Source: Alcaligenaceae bacterium SAGV5 (GTDB lineage Bacteria; Pseudomonadota; Gammaproteobacteria; Burkholderiales; Burkholderiaceae_B). From it: 64,000 nt of DNA. Shown piece by piece: positions 59,913-64,000 of this stretch. A program made the position numbers and the translations under genes. Each line of letters starts with the position of its first letter. Position 1 is the stretch's first letter. The stretch spans positions 34,911 through 98,910 of the forward strand of contig SPDP01000009.1 of the NCBI GenBank assembly GCA_009360345.1, given 5' to 3'. The notes under the pieces are model-generated. The model searched no databases, was not told the origin of the DNA, and worked only from the letters and a program-made list of their open reading frames with translations.

Positions 59913-60685
59913 CCTTCGGCCTCGTAGTCAGGAAACCCTGCCTCGGCCACGGTCGGTACCTGGGGCAGCTTGGCCCAGCGTTTTTTCGACGTGACCGCCA
60001 GGGCCTTGAGGCGTCCCGACTTGATCGAGCCGCTCGCGCCGGCGTAGGTGGCGAAGGTGAAGTCGACCTGGCCGCCGATGGCATCGTTCATGGCCGGGCC
60101 GGCACCCTTGTAGGGAACGTGCAGGATGTCGATCTTCGCCATGCTCTTGAGCATTTCGCCCATCAAGTGGGCGTTCCCGCCGGTGCCGGACGACGAGTAG
60201 GACAAGGTGCCCGGTTTTTCCCGCGCCATGCGCACGATGTCGGGGACGGAGTTGGCGGGAAATGCCGGCCCGGCCACCAAAAGGAACGGCGAGGTGGCAA
60301 CCATGCTGATGAAGCTGAAGCTGTCCAGCGAGTCATAGGGCAGCTTGTCCACCGCGACGGCGTTGATGGCGTGCGCGCCTGGCAACTGCAGCAGCGTATA
60401 GCCGTCGGGCGGGGCCTTGGCCACGAAATTCGTGCCGATGACGGTTCCGCCGCCGGGCCGGTTGTCGACGATGACGGGCTGGGACAAGGCGTTCGATAGT
60501 TTCGCGGCGACGGCGCGGGCGAGCGCGTCGTTGAACCCGCCCGGGCCGAAAGGCACGACGATGCGTATCGGCTTGTTGGGAAAACCGTTCAGCGGATCCG
60601 GTGCGGCCGCGTGCGAGACGCGGGCCACCAGGCCGAGCGAAAAAAGGACTGCCAGGCCGATGGTCAGGCCATGCTTCATGTTCAT
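59900..60685 (-). CDS. Bug/TctC-family periplasmic substrate-binding protein (5), C-terminus cut
   Basis: About 262 residues: signal peptide (ending SHAAAPDP), VPFGPGGFNDALAR, NRPGGGTVIGTN and VPYKGAGPAMNDAIGG, through PQVPTVAEAGFPDYE. The last 60-70 residues are missing beyond EGWWGYAP at the joint near 59900. It is downstream of an amidohydrolase and a lyase in one operon. Together with them it probably handles an aromatic or cyclic dicarboxylate. Confidence 0.88.
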
Positions 60686-60690
60686 GCTCC

Positions 60691-61569
60691 TCAGAATCCG
60701 GCCAGCCGGCCGGGGTTGTCTCGAAGAATGGCGATCCGGTCCGGTGCCGGAAATGCGCGGATGAGGGTCTCGAAAAGCGTGCCGTCGTCCGGCATGCGCG
60801 CGGGCGCGAAATAGCCGGTATGGGGCCAGTCGCTGCCCCACGTGAGCCGGTCCAGCGCGTTCTCCGCCAGCCGGTGCATCAAGGGGATCGCGGTGTCGAA
60901 CGACGCGCCCGGCGCGCAGACCCGGTCGAGCCCGGAGAGCTTGACCCAGACATGGCGCTGCCGCGAGAGCCGAAGCAGCGCCCGTTGGGGGGCGCTGTCC
61001 AGGCCATCGGCGATGGAGACCCGGCCCAGGTGGTCGATGAGGACCGGTGCGTCCAGGCCGGCTATCCACTCTTCGAGCTCCGGCAACCGGGCGCCGTCGA
61101 AGTGGAGCTGGACGAACCAATGCCAGGGCCGGATGCACCGCATCACGTGCTGCACGGTGGAAGGGTCGAGCCGGCCGCCATGCTGGGGATTGAAGGCGAA
61201 CCGGACGCCGCGCGCGCCGCGCCGGTGCAGGTCGCGGACGGTTTCCGGCGTGCAGGTTTGGTCCAGGCGCACGACGGCCAGCAGGCGACCGGGGGCCTGG
61301 GCGACGGCGTCCAGGTAGATATCGTTGCAGGGGCCCTGGGTGTTGGCGTGGACGGCGAAGGCGCGCTCCAGGCCCAAGGCGTCCAGCAGCGTGAAATAGT
61401 CTTCCAGCCGCGCGGCAGGCGGGGTGTAGTGCCTGTCGGGGGAATAGGGATGGCGGTTTTCCGGGCCTAGGACATGGAACTGAGTGTCCCAGCACCCCTC
61501 GGGCGGCCGCCAGGACGGGACGGCCAGCGTCTTGCGCGGACCCAGGCAGGGCGGGATTTCGCGGCTCAT
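60691..61569 (-). CDS. Amidohydrolase-family hydrolase, PDC-lactonase-like
   Basis: A 292-residue TIM-barrel hydrolase. Visible are GCWDTQFHVLGPENRHPYSP (first metal motif, HxH changed to QFH), VQLHFDGARLPEL, VLIDHLGRVS and TWGSDWPHTGYFAP. It resembles the protein at 5099-6064. It overlaps the lyase gene by 4 bases (ATGA), so coupling is clear. The substrate is probably a lactone or cyclic intermediate; the altered first His could lower metal binding. Confidence 0.83.
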   Translation of the reverse strand: MSREIPPCLGPRKTLAVPSWRPPEGCWDTQFHVLGPENRHPYSPDRHYTPPAARLEDYFTLLDALGLERAFAVHANTQGPCNDIYLDAVAQAPGRLLAVVRLDQTCTPETVRDLHRRGARGVRFAFNPQHGGRLDPSTVQHVMRCIRPWHWFVQLHFDGARLPELEEWIAGLDAPVLIDHLGRVSIADGLDSAPQRALLRLSRQRHVWVKLSGLDRVCAPGASFDTAIPLMHRLAENALDRLTWGSDWPHTGYFAPARMPDDGTLFETLIRAFPAPDRIAILRDNPGRLAGF

Positions 61570-62867
61570 GAGCGTGCCCGGACCTGGCCCACGACGCGGT
61601 CGACGATGGCGCCGGCGGAACCCAGATAGCGGCACGGATCCAGCAACCGCCGCAGGTCGTCGCGGGACAGGGCGGCGTGGACCTCGGGCATCTCCGCCAG
61701 GGTGTCGAGCAGGACGCGGCCCGGCTTCACCGATTCGGCGCAGGCCTGGTGGACCAGATCGTGCGCGCGCAGTCTTCCCAGCGAGGGGGCCAGCGCCATT
61801 TGTACGGCTTCCGCGACGATCATGCCGCCGGTGGCATCCAGATTGCGCCGCATCCGGCCGGTATCGACACGGAGCCCGTCCAGCAGCGCCAGCATTTTTT
61901 CCAGGCAGGCATGGCTTTCGATGAAGGCTTCGGGCACGACGCGGCCTTCGATAAAGCCGTGTCCGGACCGTTCCTGTTCCTGCCTGACCGCACCGATCAT
62001 GGCGTCGGCATTCCGCTGAACCAGGGTAGCGCCGGCCATGATCTGCCAGGACAGGATGGGATTGGCCTTGTGCGGCAGCGTGCTGGACATGCCGGCGGTG
62101 CCGGCCGTCGGCTCCGCCAGTTCGCCGATTTCCGTCCAGGCCAGGTGAGCGATGTCCTGTGCGATCTTCGCGAGGCTGGCGGTCAGCAGCGCGAGAAACT
62201 GGATGACTTCGGCCACCGCGTCGCGCGCGCTGGACGCGGATGCCAGGGGGACGGGCAGTTCCAGGCGGTCCAGCACCGCGCGTTGCACGGCCAGCGCCTC
62301 GGCCCCCATCGACGCCAGGGTGCCCATCGCGCCCGCGAGTTCTCCGTCGATCGGCCGTGCAAGCAGGGCCCGCATGCGGTCGGCATGGCGCAACAGCGGC
62401 ACCATCCAGTGGCTCAGCTTCAACCCGAAGGTGATGGGCAAGGCGTGGCCGCCGAAGCCGCGCCCCGCCATCGGGGTATCCCGGTACTGCGCGGCCAGTA
62501 TGGCCAGACGCTCCAGGATGCCGGCAAGCAGGCGTTCCAGGCGTGGCAGGGCGGTATTGATCTGCCGGGCGCGGGCACTCAGGAGGAGGTCCTGTGTGGT
62601 GCTTCCCCAGTGGAGATATTCGCCGGCTTCGCCGCAGGCGTGCGCCAACTGGCGCACGAAGGGGGCGACAGGGAAGCCGACCTGTCCGCTCGCGCGCTCC
62701 AGCGATGGGAGGTCCACGGTCGCGGCCCGGGCGTCCCGGGCGATGCGCTCGGCGGCCCAGGAGGGGATCAGCCCGCGTTCGGCCTGCACCTGCGCAAGCG
62801 CCTTTTCGTATTCGACGAAGAAGGCCACCGTGGCATGGGTGGAGAACAGTTTTTCGAAAGAGGGCAT
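61566..62867 (-). CDS. Lyase of the aspartase/fumarase superfamily (3-carboxymuconate cycloisomerase-like)
   Basis: A 433-residue enzyme with the superfamily signature GMSSTLPHKANPILSW, the His loop EYLHWGSTTQDLLLS and the third motif AGRGFGGHALP. These features and the length fit PcaB-like cycloisomerases or related lyases acting on a dicarboxylate. With the amidohydrolase and the Bug protein it suggests degradation of an aromatic or muconate-like acid. It starts 113 bases from a TrmB-type regulator on the other strand. Confidence 0.85.
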   Translation of the reverse strand: MPSFEKLFSTHATVAFFVEYEKALAQVQAERGLIPSWAAERIARDARAATVDLPSLERASGQVGFPVAPFVRQLAHACGEAGEYLHWGSTTQDLLLSARARQINTALPRLERLLAGILERLAILAAQYRDTPMAGRGFGGHALPITFGLKLSHWMVPLLRHADRMRALLARPIDGELAGAMGTLASMGAEALAVQRAVLDRLELPVPLASASSARDAVAEVIQFLALLTASLAKIAQDIAHLAWTEIGELAEPTAGTAGMSSTLPHKANPILSWQIMAGATLVQRNADAMIGAVRQEQERSGHGFIEGRVVPEAFIESHACLEKMLALLDGLRVDTGRMRRNLDATGGMIVAEAVQMALAPSLGRLRAHDLVHQACAESVKPGRVLLDTLAEMPEVHAALSRDDLRRLLDPCRYLGSAGAIVDRVVGQVRARS

Positions 62868-62896
62868 GGAGGCGGTTCCAGGTGGCTCGAATCTTG

Positions 62897-62920
62897 TAGT
62901 AGTAATAATAGATACTACTA
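62897..62920. promoter_or_regulatory. Perfect inverted repeat in the divergent lyase/TrmB promoter
   Basis: TAGTAGTA at 62897-62904 and TACTACTA at 62913-62920 are separated by 8 AT-rich bases. It is 30 bases upstream of the lyase start and 60 upstream of the regulator start. It is a strong candidate operator for the TrmB-type regulator. Confidence 0.65.
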
Positions 62921-62979
62921 TTGAAATGAGCAAGCCGCCGTGCAGTAAACTCGGGAAAACCGCCATCCATGCCGAGTCC

Positions 62980-63855
62980 ATGCCCAAGACCACCGACCGC
63001 GAGTCACGCAGTGAGCGCGAAGACCTCCAGCAGACCTTGCAGCGCCTGGGATTCAACGAGAACGAGGCGCGCGCCTACCTCGCGCTGGCGAACTCCTACC
63101 CCGCGACGGCCTATGAAATCGCCAAGCGCTCGGGGCTCCAGCGCGCCAATGCGTATGGTGTCCTGCGTTCGCTCGAGGCCAAGGGAGCCATCCAGGCGGT
63201 CAACGAGTCGCCGGTGAGGTATGCGCCGCGGGATCCGGAAGACTATTTCGGCAATCTGGCCCACTCCACGCAGGCGCTGTGCGCATCGGCGGCACGCGAA
63301 ATGGCCGCGCTGGCGCAGCCGGACAATGACACGTTCATGTGGTTCTACGAGGGAGCCGACGCGATCGACCGGAAGACGGTGGATCTGATCCAGGCCGCCG
63401 GGCAGCGGATCTGGATCAAGGGGCCCGATGCATTGATCTCGCCGTTGCTACCCGAGCTGCAGGCGGCGTGCGAGCGCGGCGTGCAGGTCATCATCATCGG
63501 GTTCGGCACCGGCATCCAGGACCTCAAGCGGCATCCGGACATGCAGGTGTTGCCGCACGAAGGCGATGCGACTGTGTCGCGCGGCGCGACGGATGTGATG
63601 CTGACGATGACGACCGATTTCGACGGCGTGCTGATTTCCACGCGCGTGCCCGGCCTGGCGCCGAGCGCGTCCTATGCGCGCAATCGCTCCATTATCTACG
63701 TGGTCCAGACGCTGCTTCTGCACGAGATCTATCTCGCGGAAATGCTGACGAGCATGGGCGATGAGATCGAAGGCCGATTCGGCAAGGGATTGGCCAGGCT
63801 GCGCAAGAAATACCGGCCGCCGGGCATGGAAAAGCACGTCCTGGAAGGGTCTTGA
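62980..63855 (+). CDS. TrmB-family transcriptional regulator
   Basis: A 291-residue regulator. The N-terminal winged helix (about 20-70) reads LQRLGFNENEARAYLALANS, then EIAKRSGLQRANAYGVLRSL, the hallmark of TrmB regulators, best known in archaea. The C-terminal region (about 115-220, FMWFYEGADAIDRKTVDLIQ, VQVIIIGFGTG) is a PLD-like sugar/ligand domain. It is divergent from the lyase operon. The start was set at ATG 62980 (MPKTTDRE); an earlier in-frame ATG at 62926 lies just past the palindrome. Confidence 0.85.
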   Translation: MPKTTDRESRSEREDLQQTLQRLGFNENEARAYLALANSYPATAYEIAKRSGLQRANAYGVLRSLEAKGAIQAVNESPVRYAPRDPEDYFGNLAHSTQALCASAAREMAALAQPDNDTFMWFYEGADAIDRKTVDLIQAAGQRIWIKGPDALISPLLPELQAACERGVQVIIIGFGTGIQDLKRHPDMQVLPHEGDATVSRGATDVMLTMTTDFDGVLISTRVPGLAPSASYARNRSIIYVVQTLLLHEIYLAEMLTSMGDEIEGRFGKGLARLRKKYRPPGMEKHVLEGS

Positions 63856-63857
63856 AA

Positions 63858-63896
63858 GCATCCCCGGGCGGCCCGCGGGGGGGCGTCCGGGGATGC
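63858..63896. terminator. Hairpin between convergent TrmB and formaldehyde dehydrogenase genes
   Basis: GCATCCCCGG at 63858-63867 pairs with CCGGGGATGC at 63887-63896. The stem is perfect over 10 bases and lies right after the TrmB stop, between convergent genes. There is no T run, so it may act in both directions as a weak or Rho-assisted terminator. Confidence 0.6.
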
Positions 63897-63904
63897 CGGG
63901 GCCG

Positions 63905-64000
63905 TCAGTACAGCACGACCGATCGTATGGACTCGCCGCTCTTCATGAGGTCGAATCCCTCGTTGATGCGTTCGAGGGGCAGGGTGTGGGTGATGAGTTC
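63905..64000 (-). CDS. frmA: S-(hydroxymethyl)glutathione dehydrogenase, C-terminal end
   Basis: The last 31 residues, including THTLPLERINEGFDLMKSGE and SIRSVVLY, match the C-terminus of class III alcohol dehydrogenases, which oxidise the glutathione-formaldehyde adduct. The rest lies outside the window. The gene is convergent with the TrmB regulator. Confidence 0.85.
   Translation of the reverse strand, partial: ELITHTLPLERINEGFDLMKSGESIRSVVLY

Noticed and set aside
1..64000. CRISPR arrays, tRNA or rRNA genes
   Set aside because: No direct-repeat/spacer pattern, cloverleaf with conserved arms or rRNA sequence was noticed on either strand.
1..64000. A prophage or integrative element covering the accessory genes
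   Set aside because: No integrase, phage structural gene, transposase or att-like direct repeats could be recognised.

Overview
The DNA is very GC-rich and looks like a member of the Alcaligenaceae (Bordetella/Achromobacter type). The main signs are five orphan Bug/TctC-type periplasmic binding proteins, the block gpsA-secB-grxC-rhodanese-gpmA-envC-like-ctpA-moeB, the flagellar fliF-G-H-I-J-K-L order, and typical Burkholderiales catabolic clusters. The genus is an inference; there is no rRNA gene in the window.

Caution on continuity. Three places carry Illumina Nextera adapter sequence with index bases (15828-15878, 41560-41603, 51352-51396). At five more places two genes are each cut off at the same point (about 29680, 35620, 46635, 55750 and 59900). 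The window is therefore best read as roughly nine genuine segments of one genome joined in an order that may not be real. Genes touching a joint (bcsC, a TALE-like paralogue, moeB, fliL, fliF, a thiolase, a serine hydrolase, chrA, mnmC, fadD, a Bug protein and possibly a CocE hydrolase) are probably truncated by the assembly, not in the cell.

Layout. 1-6064: an ECF sigma/anti-sigma pair with a secreted YxFxxD protein, then a catabolic operon (amidohydrolase, aldehyde dehydrogenase, cupin, isopropylmalate-type dehydrogenase, Bug protein) divergent from a GntR regulator with two DNA-binding domains. 7176-10591: a duplicated periplasmic protein, a LuxR remnant, pyrF, dgkA and a Bug protein. 10614-15827: the end of a cellulose-synthesis operon followed by a wssFGHI-type acetylation set, which implies acetylated cellulose. 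15881-17413: two tandem genes of a protein family with 33-residue repeats like those of TAL effectors and Burkholderia Bat proteins; one is complete and one is cut by an adapter. 17617-22984: a LysR-controlled sugar-acid/hydroxyacid cluster. 23088-29684: housekeeping genes (gpsA, secB, grxC, gpmA, envC-like, ctpA). 29683-35620: flagellar basal-body and export genes. 35625-41320: a CoA-ester catabolic operon with a Bug protein and a divergent LysR regulator. 41712-47266: a lipoprotein, the selenium genes selD-selU, small enzymes, and pieces of a serine hydrolase and chrA. 47277-55750: a large MscS channel, a Tat-type amidohydrolase, mnmC (part), suhB, pldA and fadD (part). 55895-64000: a hydroxyisobutyryl-CoA hydrolase-like gene, a WYL regulator, a glyoxalase-fold protein, a CocE hydrolase, then a Bug-amidohydrolase-lyase operon divergent from a TrmB-type regulator, and the end of a glutathione-dependent formaldehyde dehydrogenase.

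The most novel item is the TALE-like repeat protein at 16169-17413. It lies in the same uninterrupted segment as the gpsA-ctpA housekeeping block, so it is very likely chromosomal in this organism. Other items of interest are two families of dispersed intergenic repeats, one of which begins exactly at TAG stop codons of three unrelated genes, and several clean palindromic operators in front of divergent regulators.
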